NCBI GenBank assembly: GCA_023151115.1
Contig: JAKLJP010000037.1
Coordinates: 12,642 to 76,641, forward strand
DNA: 64,000 nt
Direction: 5' to 3'
From: Anaerolineae bacterium
GTDB taxonomy: Bacteria > Chloroflexota > Anaerolineae > 4572-78 > J111
Shown: in pieces, positions 1-9,066 of the stretch
Layout: each line of letters starts with the position of its first letter
Position numbering within the stretch: position 1 is the stretch's first letter
The notes under the pieces: generated by a model
The model's database searches: none
What the model saw: only the letters and a program-made list of their open reading frames with translations
Told to the model about the DNA's origin: nothing
Translations under genes and position numbers: made by a program

Positions 1-165
1 CACCAACCACAAAAAGGGCAAGAGCATCACCACCGCGACGGCCAGCAGCAGCAACCAAACAAACAGCCGCCACCATTTCTCACCGTCGCTCAGAAAGTTC
101 ATAACTGAGCCGGAGCTTCGTCGGGAGGCTTGGGGAAGTGAAACAGTTTTATTTAATGCACTCAT
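1..165 (-). CDS. Sugar ABC transporter permease, MalG-type (partial)
   Basis: Only the first 55 codons are in the window and the gene continues off the left edge. The ATG at 165 sits one base past the stop of the upstream permease, so the two are probably translationally coupled. About 30 polar residues are followed by a long hydrophobic stretch (LFVWLLLLAVAVVMLLPFLW), the usual layout of the first helix of a MalG/UgpE-like permease. The order binding protein, MalF-like permease, then this gene is the standard layout of a CUT1 carbohydrate importer. Assignment rests mainly on context. Confidence 0.75.
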   Translation of the reverse strand, partial: MSALNKTVSLPQASRRSSGSVMNFLSDGEKWWRLFVWLLLLAVAVVMLLPFLWLV

Positions 166-166
166 C

Positions 167-1126
167 TTAAACATCTTCCTGATAGTAAACCTGGCGGCCC
201 ACCGTTTTAAACACCAGCCAGGTCATAACCATAATGACAAAAAAGAGCACCCAGGACAGGGTGGCGGCATAGCCCATTTCCAGAAACCTAAAGCCGACTT
301 GATAGAGGTACAAAACAAAGAAGAGGGTGGCATTTTGAGGCCCGCCGCCGGTCATAATCAGAGCGGCGGTAAAAGCCTGGAAAGAGCCGATGATGCCGAT
401 AACCAAGTTAAAAAAGATGGTGGGTGACATAAGCGGGATGGTGATGTGGCGCAGTTGGGCCAAGCGCCCGGCCCCATCAATTTTGGCCGCTTCGTACAGA
501 ACTTCGGGAATGCCCTGCAACCCGGCTAAAAAAATAATCATCGGTGCGCCCACGTTCCACAGGCTCATCAAAATAAAGGCCGGCATGGTCCACTCCGGCT
601 CTTGCAGCCAGGCAATTTTAGGCAAGCCCAGATAACGCAGCAAGATATTGAGCAAACCAAACTCGGTATTAAAAATCCAGGACCACAGCACCGCCGCGGC
701 GACAACGGGCATAATACTGGGCAGATAGTAAATGGTCCGAAACAGGGCAATGCCGCGTATTTGCTGATTTATCAACAAGGCCAGGCTGAAACTGACGATC
801 AAGCTAAGCGGCACTGAGAAAACGGTATAAATCGTGGTCACTTTGAGCGCTTGCCAGAAGAGCTTATCTCCTCCAAGCCTTAAAATGTTGCCCAGACCGT
901 TATAGCGGGCGGGGGAAATCAAGTTCCAATCGTGGAAAACCAGCCAGACAGCGGTCAGGGCCGGTATCAGCACCCAAAACAAGACCCCCAGGATAAAGGG
1001 ACTGATAAAGATATAGCCTAGCAGCGTCCGTCTTCCGCGCAGGGTTCTGAACCAATGGACGGCCTTCGTGATTGAGTATCTATGTAGAGGAAATTGGAGT
1101 TCTGATAAATTTACCCCTTTATCCAT
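167..1126 (-). CDS. Sugar ABC transporter permease, MalF-type
   Basis: Inner-membrane permease of a carbohydrate importer, 319 residues. It has six hydrophobic segments and, near residues 212-234, the EAA loop ([11 protein letters not shown] followed by ITIPLMSP) that docks on the ATPase. The reading frame is open up to 1231, but the upstream 35 codons are encoded by a spacer repeat. The ATG at 1126 is preceded by GGGAG at good spacing and gives the normal N-terminus, so I use it. It lies between the binding-protein gene and a second permease; no ATPase gene is visible, so the ATPase is either to the left or shared. The sugar cannot be read from the sequence. Confidence 0.9.
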   Translation of the reverse strand: MDKGVNLSELQFPLHRYSITKAVHWFRTLRGRRTLLGYIFISPFILGVLFWVLIPALTAVWLVFHDWNLISPARYNGLGNILRLGGDKLFWQALKVTTIYTVFSVPLSLIVSFSLALLINQQIRGIALFRTIYYLPSIMPVVAAAVLWSWIFNTEFGLLNILLRYLGLPKIAWLQEPEWTMPAFILMSLWNVGAPMIIFLAGLQGIPEVLYEAAKIDGAGRLAQLRHITIPLMSPTIFFNLVIGIIGSFQAFTAALIMTGGGPQNATLFFVLYLYQVGFRFLEMGYAATLSWVLFFVIMVMTWLVFKTVGRQVYYQEDV

Positions 1127-1155
1127 AAAAATCTCCCTAAAAATTGCTCTATTCA

Positions 1156-1235
1156 TGTCACGGCGAGACCGAAGGTCGAAGCAGTCTCCAGGCCGCAATC
1201 CGGGGATTGCTTCGGCCTGCGGGCCTCGCAATAAC
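1156..1235. repeat. Interspersed inverted repeat in operon spacer
   Basis: An imperfect inverted repeat: GCGAGACCGAAGGTCGAAGCA-like on the left pairs with TGCTTCGGCCTGCGGGCCTC on the right. It sits between the binding-protein gene and the first permease gene, where folded RNA could lower expression of the downstream permeases relative to the binding protein (inference). It extends the open reading frame of the permease upstream and so creates a misleading start. Confidence 0.6.
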
Positions 1236-1298
1236 GCTTGAATAGTTACGCGCTAAAAAGCAAGGCAAGCCTTGCACTCCTGACTTTCATTACCGACT

Positions 1299-2768
1299 TT
1301 AGCTCTTCTTCAGCTCAGCCTCCAGGATAGCATTCACTTCCGGTACAACTGCAACCAACGCCTCTTCCGCCGTCTGATCGCCGACAAAGACGCTGTCCAG
1401 GGCGGGGTACAAAACCGAGGTCGCCTTGGTCCACCCTGGCGGCATGTAGAGGACCTGACCATATTTGGGTATAAATTCGGTTATCAACTGTTCATAACCT
1501 TCGGGGTGGATGCCGTCGCCAGGCGCCTTGCGCAAGGTTAGCCATTTCTGCCTGCCTTCGTCGGTCATCAAGGCGGTTTGGCTGGGCAGCCAGAGGCCAA
1601 TTTTGAGGAATTGGAGTTGGTAATACTCGGTAGCCAGGAATTTCACCCACTGCCAGGCTTCTTCGGGCTGCTTTGTTCCGGCAAAAACGGAATGTAAGTG
1701 CGCCTGCATGGTCGTAGCCGGCTGTTTCATCTTGGGCAGTACGGCCGTGCCCAACGTGATTTTGAGTTCGGTCAGCCAGGATAGCGCCCACGAACCATCT
1801 ACCGCCATCGCCAGGTAGCCACCCTCGAGCATCTGCGGAACGTCGCTGGTCTCCGAGCGCTGGAAGACCGAGGCAAAGGGCATCACTTGATGTTTGCCCA
1901 TTAAGTCGGCGACATTCTGGATGGCCTCGATGGCTTCGGGCTTGTCGGCCACCACCAAGCCGGTTTCACGGTCAACCCAATCGCCGCCATTACTAATCAT
2001 AGCTGCATGCAAGGGAATCCACCAGGTGGGCCAGTGGATACCCCACCGTTTGACGTTGTTAACATCAAAGCCGCTGTCGCCGGGGTGTTTGCCGTTGTTG
2101 TCTACCGTCAACTGCGTGGCCACTTCCAGCAGGTGATCCCAATCCCAGGCTTTGGCCGGGTCATTACTGGGTGGCTCAATCCCTTCTTGTTCAAAAATAT
2201 CGGCGTTGTAATAGATGTGCGGCGCTACCCAACACGAACCGATGCCGTACCATTGACCGTTGAAGGTGCAGCGCTGCGTTTCCTGCGGCTCGATGAAGTA
2301 GCCTTCTTTGCCAATCACCGGATCGCCTTTAACCCGGTCGGTAATATCCAGCAAGACCGCATCACGGGCGAACGTGGTAAAAATATCGCTGCCAATAAAG
2401 CCGGTATCGGGGGGCGTTCCCGCCGCAGCCATTGACAAAATTCTGTCGTTGTAAGCGTTGGTGTCGGGAATATGAACCCACTCCATTTTGATATTGGGGT
2501 TCTCTCCCTCGAACACCTTCATCGCCGCTCGCACTCCTTCGTCCTCCTGGGTTGCGCCCCACCCGGAGAAAGAGATCGTTACGACTTCGGGGGCAGGGGC
2601 GGCAACTTCAGAAGTGGCGGCGGCAGCAGCAGGCGCTTCCGTGGCGGCGGCCTCGGCTGGCTGTTCTGGCGCTGGCGTTGCTGCCCCGCAAGCGGTTAAC
2701 CACGACCCGACGGCTGCTCCGGCGGACAAGGTCAGAAAATAGCGGCGCGTCAGTTTTTTATCTTTCAT
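1299..2768 (-). CDS. Sugar ABC transporter substrate-binding lipoprotein
   Basis: Extracellular solute-binding protein, family 1 type, 489 residues, first gene of the MalEFG-like operon. The N-terminus carries a twin-arginine motif (TRRYFLTLSAG) followed by a lipobox (LTAC), so it is probably exported folded by Tat and anchored by lipid at Cys27. A low-complexity Ala/Pro/Glu tether (about residues 28-60) leads to the globular domain, which is rich in Trp and aromatic residues as expected for sugar binding. The ATG at 2768 has AAGGAG upstream. The ligand is unknown. Confidence 0.9.
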   Translation of the reverse strand: MKDKKLTRRYFLTLSAGAAVGSWLTACGAATPAPEQPAEAAATEAPAAAAATSEVAAPAPEVVTISFSGWGATQEDEGVRAAMKVFEGENPNIKMEWVHIPDTNAYNDRILSMAAAGTPPDTGFIGSDIFTTFARDAVLLDITDRVKGDPVIGKEGYFIEPQETQRCTFNGQWYGIGSCWVAPHIYYNADIFEQEGIEPPSNDPAKAWDWDHLLEVATQLTVDNNGKHPGDSGFDVNNVKRWGIHWPTWWIPLHAAMISNGGDWVDRETGLVVADKPEAIEAIQNVADLMGKHQVMPFASVFQRSETSDVPQMLEGGYLAMAVDGSWALSWLTELKITLGTAVLPKMKQPATTMQAHLHSVFAGTKQPEEAWQWVKFLATEYYQLQFLKIGLWLPSQTALMTDEGRQKWLTLRKAPGDGIHPEGYEQLITEFIPKYGQVLYMPPGWTKATSVLYPALDSVFVGDQTAEEALVAVVPEVNAILEAELKKS

Positions 2769-2838
2769 TACATTCTCCTTTGAATTTAATTTACATGGAA
2801 AGATATAGTCCTCTAGAAAAGTTTTCGCCAGAGGCAGA

Positions 2839-2876
2839 GTAGCAAGGTAGCATGCAGCAGCCTGCTACCTTGCTAC
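2839..2876. repeat. GTAGCA-word inverted repeat
   Basis: A perfect 14-base inverted repeat, GTAGCAAGGTAGCA at 2839-2852 and TGCTACCTTGCTAC at 2863-2876, with a 10-base loop. It lies in the 411-base gap (2769-3179) between the divergent binding-protein and response-regulator genes. It has no T-run, so it does not look like a terminator. Related GTAGCA words recur at 57107-57247 and 23740-23775. Apart from this repeat and a promoter near 3056-3084, I see nothing else in the gap. Confidence 0.75.
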
Positions 2877-3055
2877 CTGATTACAGGAAAAAAACTTTTA
2901 TAGACATCTATACTTCAAATAGTGGGTAAATTATACAACTATTTCGGTAAGTTAAGCGTCCTTGCAAGCGTCATAGACACCCCTCCTTTGATTAAACCCA
3001 AAAGTCTAAATTTAGCTTTTTGGCCGCTTGCACCTCCTTTCAGTTGGATAATTGT

Positions 3056-3084
3056 TTGTGAGGTGAAATTGCTTGAAGTATAAT
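3056..3084 (+). promoter_or_regulatory. Putative sigma-70 promoter of the response regulator gene
   Basis: TTGTGA at 3056-3061, a 17-base spacer and a perfect TATAAT at 3079-3084. Transcription would begin near 3091, which leaves about 90 bases before the ATG at 3180. This argues against the in-frame GTG at 3096, which would be almost leaderless and has no ribosome binding site. Confidence 0.5.
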
Positions 3085-3179
3085 TTTAGGCCACTGTGCT
3101 TTGGCCTTATTTTTTAACTATAACAGAAATTTTTGGCGTTGTCAGCACTTTCCCGACTTGCAGACGACTCAGAGGCGAC

Positions 3180-4466
3180 ATGGAGAGAGAAAGATTGGAA
3201 ACTAACTTAAAACTGGTCTGGTTTACCCGCCAGTTGCGGACGGCTTTGGTTTCGCTGTTTGACCCTGCGGTGATTCGGCACAGTCCTTTGGTGGAGTTGT
3301 TTGAAGCAGAACGACGCCGCAACCCCATGTTTGCCTTGCAATACATCCTGCTCAATGCCATCGAGGCCCTGAAACCCACCGAGAGCATGCCGCCCGGCTC
3401 AAGAAACTGGCGGGTTTACCAAATCCTCCGGCGGCGCTACTCTGAGCAGGCCACGCAGCGGGAAGTGGCTCTGGAACTTGGCCTGGGGCTGCGGCAGATG
3501 CAGCGCGAGGAAAATTTGGCGCGGCAAACCCTGGCCGAGTATCTGTGGAGCACATACCGGCTTGAAACCCGGGTCAAAAACTTGCCGCTGCCGGCGCAAC
3601 CGGCGGCAGCGCCGCCTACGCTGGAAGTGCATGTGCCTTCACCCAGCGAAGAGCTTGAAAGATTGAGAGAAACTGTTCCGGCCCAACTAACCGACCTGGA
3701 GGCGGTAATTCGAGAAGCCTTGAAAACCATGGGGCCATCGCTGGCTGCATTAGGCGTGTCGGTAGCCTACAAAGTGGAAGAAAATCTACCCCGCGTCTGG
3801 TCCAGAGGACCGGTGCTGCAACAGGCGCTGGTCAGCCTGTTCAGCCTGGCTATTCGTTCTGCGCCGGGAGGAGAGGTCTACCTTCAACCCCAGGTAGATC
3901 CCCAGCAGGTGGCCCTGTTACTACAGACCAGAGCCGCCGCCCAGCCGCCTGCGTCCCCGTTCAGAGACCCGGCCAAATCTTTGCAAACGGTGGAGCAGCT
4001 CATGCAATTGTGTCGAGGATCGTTGGAAATCATCTCCGAGGGCAAGGCGGGCCAGCCGTTTGCCGCCAAAATCACCCTGCCGACCCTGGAACAGGCTACC
4101 GTCCTGGTCATTGACGACAATGCCGATACCCGGCAACTTTTCCGGCGTTACCTGTCGGGCCGCCATTATCGCTTTGTGGGTGCAGCAAGCGCGGAGGAAG
4201 GGCTGGCCCTGGCCCTGGAGTTAAGGCCGCAGCTTATTGTGCTCGACGTGATGATGCCGGGCCAGGATGGCTGGGCTTTGTTGGGGCAGTTGCGCGAGCA
4301 TCCTCAAACCGACCATATTCCGGTTATCGTCTCCACCATCTTGCCGCAAGAGGATTTGGCCCTTGACTTGGGCGCCGCCGATTTTATCCGCAAGCCGGTC
4401 AGCCAGGCAGCGTTGTTGTCGGCTCTGGATCGCCAACTGGCCCCGGTATCGCCAAAACCTTCGTAA
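3180..4466 (+). CDS. Response regulator with N-terminal helix-turn-helix-like region and degenerate kinase-like middle
   Basis: A 428-residue protein. Residues about 80-122 resemble a sigma-region-4-like HTH (YSEQATQREVALELGLGLRQ). Residues about 160-300 resemble a worn histidine-kinase ATPase domain, without clear N or G boxes. Residues 305-425 are a receiver with the acidic pair at 312-313 (VIDDN), the phosphorylatable Asp356 (LDVMMP), Ser/Thr near 385 and Lys405 (RKPV). The ATG at 3180 has GAGG upstream. The 3' end overlaps the convergent hybrid kinase gene by 68 bases. Probably one signalling unit with that kinase. The HTH call is moderate; the receiver is certain. Confidence 0.85.
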   Translation: MERERLETNLKLVWFTRQLRTALVSLFDPAVIRHSPLVELFEAERRRNPMFALQYILLNAIEALKPTESMPPGSRNWRVYQILRRRYSEQATQREVALELGLGLRQMQREENLARQTLAEYLWSTYRLETRVKNLPLPAQPAAAPPTLEVHVPSPSEELERLRETVPAQLTDLEAVIREALKTMGPSLAALGVSVAYKVEENLPRVWSRGPVLQQALVSLFSLAIRSAPGGEVYLQPQVDPQQVALLLQTRAAAQPPASPFRDPAKSLQTVEQLMQLCRGSLEIISEGKAGQPFAAKITLPTLEQATVLVIDDNADTRQLFRRYLSGRHYRFVGAASAEEGLALALELRPQLIVLDVMMPGQDGWALLGQLREHPQTDHIPVIVSTILPQEDLALDLGAADFIRKPVSQAALLSALDRQLAPVSPKPS

Positions 4467-6594
4467 AGGCTTCGATGCCGGCCAACAATTGGCTCACCGA
4501 TAATCCCCCCCCCAGGGTGGCGGCCATCATCCTGCTCACAATCGGCTGCCCCGCCGGGTCACGGGCGGAAATAATGACCACCGGAATTTCGGCCAGGGCG
4601 GGCTGCCGGCGGCGCAGTTCGAGGAAGTGAAAGCCGTCCATATCAGGCATAACCAGGTCGAGCAAAATCACCTGGGGGCGGCAGTCTTGCAAAATAGCCA
4701 GTGCTTCTCGACCGTCCCTGGCCAGCAGGATGCGATAATCCCGTTCCAACGAGGTCAGCATCCGCCTGAACAGTTGGAGGGCGTCGGGTTCATCATCTAC
4801 AATTAAAATCGTCCCTGCTGTGATGTTTAACTGATCTAAAGCCGCCAGCAGTGTTTCTCTAAAGATGGGTTTGACCAGCCGCACCGACACGCCCAGGGGG
4901 TCAAGTTCGTCCAGCCGGGGGATGGCGCAGGTAATCAGGGGGGTGTTGTTGGGCAACTGCTGCGATAGGTTCAGATATTCCAGAGCTTTGTCGGGTGAGG
5001 GTTCATTGACCAAAAGGGCCTGGGCAGGCAGGCGTGAAAGTTCGGTGATGGCTTCTTCCAGGTTTGACACCGCCGCCGTCTCGACCTTGTCCCAGTAGCG
5101 GGACAGCAGCCGGTGCAGAGTATCGCCGCTTTCAAGGATGACAAAACGGGGTTGGACAACCGGCTTAGCCCCCGTGTAGGGATGCGTGCGCTGCAAAAAT
5201 TCCCAACCGGGGGTCACGCCGCGCAGCAAAGTATCGCCGCTTAAGACTGAGGAAGCCATGGGCAGGCTAAAGAAAAAGGTTGTGCCGCAGCCTTCCTGGC
5301 TTTCAACCCAGATTTTGCCCCCATGCAACTGGATAAAACGTTCGCTAATGGTCAAGCCCAGGCCGGTGCCGCCGTGCCGCCGGCGGATAGAACTATCCAG
5401 TTGTTGGAAGGGCTGAAAGACTTTGTGCAAATCTTTGGCGGCAATACCCGGCCCACTATCGGCCACGCTGACCACCACCTCATTTCCTTCCAGCCAGACC
5501 CGCAGACGCACCCCGCCGCGTTCGGTAAAACGCCCGGCATTGCTCAATAGGTTTAAAAGCACCTCTCGAATGCGGGTGCGGTCGCAAAAGACGGGCGGTA
5601 AATTTTCAGGGATGTCCAGCTCCAGGTATAAACCTTTGGAACTATAGAGCGGCCGGATAGCCGTCGTCGCCTCCTCGACAATTTCTTCCAGTTGGGTCTG
5701 TTCTTTGGTCAAGGCCATTTTTTCGGCGTCAACCTGGCTGAGATCAAGCACATCATTGATCAACGCGGATAGATGCTCGGCATTGCGATAAATTACCATC
5801 AGGTCGGCCAGCAGTGCCGGGGGGATTTTCTTGCCGTAAGCGCCGGGCGATTGCAAGATGGTTTCGCTAAAACCAATAATCATGTTGAGCGGCGTGCGCA
5901 GCTCATGGCTGACATTGGCGACAAATTCTTCTTTAGTTCGCTGCGCCTCCTCAGCCGCTCGCCGTAAGCCTTGCGCCAAGATATTGAGCCGGGTCATTTG
6001 TAAATTGGCCTGGGCCAGGTCGGCTAAAGCTTGCTCCAGGTTACCCCGGCGCTCGTGCGTCTCATCCGCCAAACGCTGCGCCTCTTGAAAGTAGGCCCAG
6101 GCCCAGTTAGCTACATGCTCGATGGGGCGATAAACCCAGGCCATAATGCCCAGGATGGCCCATATCGCCACCAGGCTGGTGATGTTGGACTCTGTCCCGG
6201 TCGTGTTTGAAATCAAGATGAGCGCCGTTTCAGCCACGACGATGAGCAACGCCGCCGGGAGACCAACCAGGGCGGCGGCCAAAGCGGTAGGGATGACGAA
6301 TAAGGTTAAGAAGCCGGGCGCTGGCAGCCATTGCTGGCCCCAGTAAACAATCATCACCAAGGTGATAACGACGCCCCACCCACCCAGTCGAGGCCGCCAT
6401 TGATTAAGCCCCCAGGCGAGCACGGTCAAGAGAAACACCAGCAAAGCTAAATCCTGCGCTTTTTCCGGGTTAACCAGATTGCTCTGTATCTGAGTCGCCA
6501 GACCCAGCATTACCCCTGCTACCGCCATCGCCGCAATGACCCACGTTGGCGAAATGCGCAAATCGGGCTTAAAACTGGACATAGATTCGTTCAT
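4399..6594 (-). CDS. Membrane-bound hybrid histidine kinase with two C-terminal receiver domains
   Basis: About 730 residues: an N-terminal membrane block of about five to six helices, a coiled-coil stretch, a HisKA domain with the H-box NVSHELRTPLN, and an ATPase domain with LLNLLSNAGRF, DSGPGI and GGTGLGL. A first receiver lacks the acidic pair (FVILESGD) and is degenerate. A second has VDDE and LLDLVMP but lacks the usual Lys-Pro (TLGGGLS in its place). The last ~23 codons overlap the convergent response regulator gene. The start is uncertain: ATG at 6594 has AAGG upstream; ATGs at 6609 and 6630 are possible. The partner is probably the regulator encoded opposite. Confidence 0.87.
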   Translation of the reverse strand: MNESMSSFKPDLRISPTWVIAAMAVAGVMLGLATQIQSNLVNPEKAQDLALLVFLLTVLAWGLNQWRPRLGGWGVVITLVMIVYWGQQWLPAPGFLTLFVIPTALAAALVGLPAALLIVVAETALILISNTTGTESNITSLVAIWAILGIMAWVYRPIEHVANWAWAYFQEAQRLADETHERRGNLEQALADLAQANLQMTRLNILAQGLRRAAEEAQRTKEEFVANVSHELRTPLNMIIGFSETILQSPGAYGKKIPPALLADLMVIYRNAEHLSALINDVLDLSQVDAEKMALTKEQTQLEEIVEEATTAIRPLYSSKGLYLELDIPENLPPVFCDRTRIREVLLNLLSNAGRFTERGGVRLRVWLEGNEVVVSVADSGPGIAAKDLHKVFQPFQQLDSSIRRRHGGTGLGLTISERFIQLHGGKIWVESQEGCGTTFFFSLPMASSVLSGDTLLRGVTPGWEFLQRTHPYTGAKPVVQPRFVILESGDTLHRLLSRYWDKVETAAVSNLEEAITELSRLPAQALLVNEPSPDKALEYLNLSQQLPNNTPLITCAIPRLDELDPLGVSVRLVKPIFRETLLAALDQLNITAGTILIVDDEPDALQLFRRMLTSLERDYRILLARDGREALAILQDCRPQVILLDLVMPDMDGFHFLELRRRQPALAEIPVVIISARDPAGQPIVSRMMAATLGGGLSVSQLLAGIEAFTKVLAIPGPVGDPEPTTTLPG

Positions 6595-6727
6595 CAGCCT
6601 TACCTTCATTTCTCTTTTGGTGTCTTTCATTAGAGTAAGGAGAAATATAACTTTGTCAAGGAAACCGGAGGTTTTGTACTTAGAGAGTGTTTGGAAACTT
6701 CCATAGACACCCTTGCTACTGGCTCTC

Positions 6728-6838
6728 GTCCGGCGATGAAGTCGCCGGACTACCTGCGGCAGCGCCCGATTAATCGGGCTAAAGCCGGGTTGACCCGGCG
6801 CTGCCGTAGGTGTAGCCCTGGCATTCATGCCGGGGCGG
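6728..6838. repeat. Composite hairpin repeat, copy A
   Basis: Four palindromes in a row: GTCCGGCGATGAAGTCGCCGGAC-like at 6728-6750, GCCCGATTAATCGGGC at 6764-6779, GCCGGGTTGACCCGGC at 6784-6799 and CCCTGGCATTCATGCCGGGG at 6816-6835. A closely similar element lies in reverse orientation at 60550-60654. The hairpins are near identical between copies while the joints differ, as if the structure were being kept. Confidence 0.8.
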
Positions 6839-6845
6839 GCCGGTC

Positions 6846-6879
6846 AAACAAAAGAGGGCAGATCATCCGACCTGCCCTC
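6846..6879 (-). terminator. Rho-independent terminator of the cupredoxin gene
   Basis: On the minus strand GAGGGCAG and CTGCCCTC (arms 6872-6879 and 6854-6861) form an 8-base stem with a 10-base loop, followed by TTTTGTTT. It lies 37 bases downstream of the stop of the cupredoxin lipoprotein gene. Confidence 0.8.
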
Positions 6880-6916
6880 TGGTATTATCATAAGCTATTC
6901 AGTTGTTTGGCCGCGT

Positions 6917-7768
6917 TTATTTTACGCTGAACGGCATCACCATGCCCATTTCAAAGTGGGCGTGGCCGGTGGCCGGGTCGGGCACATGGCACATGGCGAC
7001 ATAGTTGCCGGGTTGGAGGTCAAGGGTGAGCCAGCCGGTTTCGCCGGGATCAACCGCCTGCAAACCACCGGCAAACTCAAAGGGAGGCGCGCCGTGGGGG
7101 TCTTCCATAAAGGCGGCGACATCGGCCATCGTTTTGCCTTCGGCCAGTTTGATCAGGGCCAGTTCGTGAACCTGCTCACCTTGATTGACAATCTGCCAGA
7201 CTTGTTCGCCGGCTTTGACTTCGGCGGGCAGGGTGAAGGAGAAGTCAAGCAGGTTGATGGTGGCATCGGCCTTGATTTCAGGGGCTTCGGCCTGCTCAGC
7301 GCCTTCAACCACTTCCACCGCTGCCATCATCCCTTTGGCCAGGTGCGGCACACCCTCGTGGTCGGTCATAAAGCACAGCAGTACATATTGGCCGGGGGTC
7401 AGTTCAACGGTGACTTGCTGGCTGGCGCTGTTGCCGAGCAAGCCGACGCCGCCGGCCCAGGTGACTAACGGAAAGGCTCCTTCGGGACCTTGCTGCAAGG
7501 CGCTCTGGAACTGCTCCAGCGTCACCCCATCGTTGAGCCGGGCAAATTGAACGTGGTGCGGCTCCTGCCCTTCATTGACCAGGTTAATCGAAACGAGGCC
7601 GGCTTCGATTTTGGCCGGGGCTTCAAAGGCGTAATCGGTGGCTGTAATGGTAATCTGGGGGATGTTGGCCTCGACTTCCAGGGTTGAAGCAGCGGCGGGT
7701 CCACAAGCGGTGACAATGAGGGCCATCAACAAGACAGCCAGGGTGAGTAAAAGTTTTTGGTGCGACAT
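6917..7768 (-). CDS. Double-cupredoxin lipoprotein
   Basis: A 283-residue exported protein with a signal peptide and lipobox (LIVTAC), then two plastocyanin-like beta-barrel domains. The first has the copper ligand pattern His (EPHHVQ), then Cys, His and Met (LLCFMTDHEGVPHLAKGM). The second has VHE, then MCHVPDP, HAHFEMGM. The ligand order Cys-x-His-x-Met near the C-terminus of each domain fits type 1 copper sites. The role is probably periplasmic electron transfer or copper binding. The ATG at 7768 has AAGGAG at 9 bases; the frame is open six codons further. It stands alone, with its own terminator. Confidence 0.85.
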   Translation of the reverse strand: MSHQKLLLTLAVLLMALIVTACGPAAASTLEVEANIPQITITATDYAFEAPAKIEAGLVSINLVNEGQEPHHVQFARLNDGVTLEQFQSALQQGPEGAFPLVTWAGGVGLLGNSASQQVTVELTPGQYVLLCFMTDHEGVPHLAKGMMAAVEVVEGAEQAEAPEIKADATINLLDFSFTLPAEVKAGEQVWQIVNQGEQVHELALIKLAEGKTMADVAAFMEDPHGAPPFEFAGGLQAVDPGETGWLTLDLQPGNYVAMCHVPDPATGHAHFEMGMVMPFSVK

Positions 7769-7868
7769 CGGTAAACACTCCTTCAAAGAATTGACTAAAT
7801 TTTGTTTGATACTCGCATTTTAGCCAATCCCCGTTCCGTAATCGTTACAAGGAGCGTTACGATTTAGT

Positions 7869-8984
7869 TTAAGTTTTCTGGCTTGTTAGGACATCCACCA
7901 ATTTCACCCCAAAGAAGGCTGCTACTCCAGCAGATTGCCTTTCAACAGCCGCCCGGACATGTTCGGGCCAGCGATCAAACGGAAAAACTGACACCAGCAG
8001 GTCGCTTCCTTTCCAATCATAGCGCCATGTGCCAACGATGCGTCCGTGTTCGAGCACCGTCCCTTCGATATGTCCGGCGGGCCGCCAGACCCGGCTGTAA
8101 TAGGCCGGGTCTACAATCCAACTTTTATCTTTAAGGCCAAGCAGCAGGGGGTCGAAACGGTATAATAGCCGCACCGGCCACACTTCGGGCGGCGGGGGAG
8201 TCTCATGCAACGCTGACAGGTCAGCCCGCAGCGCCAGCAGCGTTTGCCCCTCCCTTTCAATTTCAGCCACTTCATCACCCAAAGCTGCCAGCCAGCGCCG
8301 GGCATTGCCCACGCTGGTTCCGCGCCAGTAGGCCAAATCCTGCACGGTAGCAGGTCCGTAGGCCGCCAGATAACGCCGGGCCAGTTCGATGTTGGCCTCG
8401 TCCGGCGGCGGCGGATTCCAGGCCAGCTGGGGCAGCCAATATTCGCGGTGGGCAAAACGGCCTTCGTTGCCGTTCTGTCCGGCGTGACAGGCATGCCCGT
8501 CTCGCACCAGGCTAGCAAAGATGCCGCCCCATGAAGAGAAATGTTCATCATCCAATTCAAAATCGGCAGCGCGCAGGTCGCTGCGGCTGAGGCTTCCCCG
8601 CTGGCGCAGCAGTTCCGCCAGGCGGGCCAGGGTAGCGCGATAAGCTTGCACATCTGCCCCGTTTTTGAGCGCCTGCCGTTCCCACCAGGTGGTCTGGCCG
8701 GTCAGCGCCCCATGAAGCAAGGGCCACTCGACGCTGGGGTAAAGGTGCAGGGTATGGCGCTGGCCCCACAACTTGACCAGTAAACGCTGTTGGTGCAGCA
8801 GGTCATCAAAAGCCTGATAGGTTAACTCGCTGGTCCGGTTCCACAGCGACAGGCCGGCAGCGGGCAAAATCTGCGCCTGCACCCCGGCTAGGGCGCTGGC
8901 CGCCCTTTCCGGCGAGTCAAACGGCTCCACCAGCCCGGAGCGGCGCAGGCGAAACCAGCGGAGTTGTTCGGTTGAAAGAGTCAT
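7869..8984 (-). CDS. AlkZ/YcaQ-like winged-helix DNA glycosylase (HTH_42 family)
   Basis: A 371-residue winged-helix protein. Near residue 40 it has GVQAQ, matching the catalytic Gln-x-Gln motif of AlkZ glycosylases that unhook DNA interstrand crosslinks. The conserved aromatic run LWGQRHTLHL and the C-terminal VSVFPFDRW region fit the family and its full length. Role: base excision of bulky or crosslinked alkyl adducts in the cytoplasm. The ATG at 8984 is used; a TTG at 8996 is also in frame but lies in a spacer repeat. No clear ribosome binding site. Not in an operon. Confidence 0.8.
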   Translation of the reverse strand: MTLSTEQLRWFRLRRSGLVEPFDSPERAASALAGVQAQILPAAGLSLWNRTSELTYQAFDDLLHQQRLLVKLWGQRHTLHLYPSVEWPLLHGALTGQTTWWERQALKNGADVQAYRATLARLAELLRQRGSLSRSDLRAADFELDDEHFSSWGGIFASLVRDGHACHAGQNGNEGRFAHREYWLPQLAWNPPPPDEANIELARRYLAAYGPATVQDLAYWRGTSVGNARRWLAALGDEVAEIEREGQTLLALRADLSALHETPPPPEVWPVRLLYRFDPLLLGLKDKSWIVDPAYYSRVWRPAGHIEGTVLEHGRIVGTWRYDWKGSDLLVSVFPFDRWPEHVRAAVERQSAGVAAFFGVKLVDVLTSQKT

Positions 8985-8989
8985 GATAA

Positions 8990-9066
8990 TCGTCAATGAT
9001 CAATGGTCAATAATCAACGGTTAATGAAACGTTAACCATTGACTATTGACCGTTAGCTATTGATTA
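8990..9066. repeat. TGGTCAA/ATTGACC-word inverted repeat
   Basis: Tandem words of the type TCAATGGTCAATAATCAACGG on the left face their complements (CCATTGACTATTGACCGTT) on the right. It fills the whole gap between the glycosylase and kinase genes and touches both ends. A shorter member lies at 60343-60378. Confidence 0.75.

Noticed and set aside
2839..2876. Inverted repeat as a terminator
   Set aside because: It lies between divergent gene starts and has no T-run on either strand.
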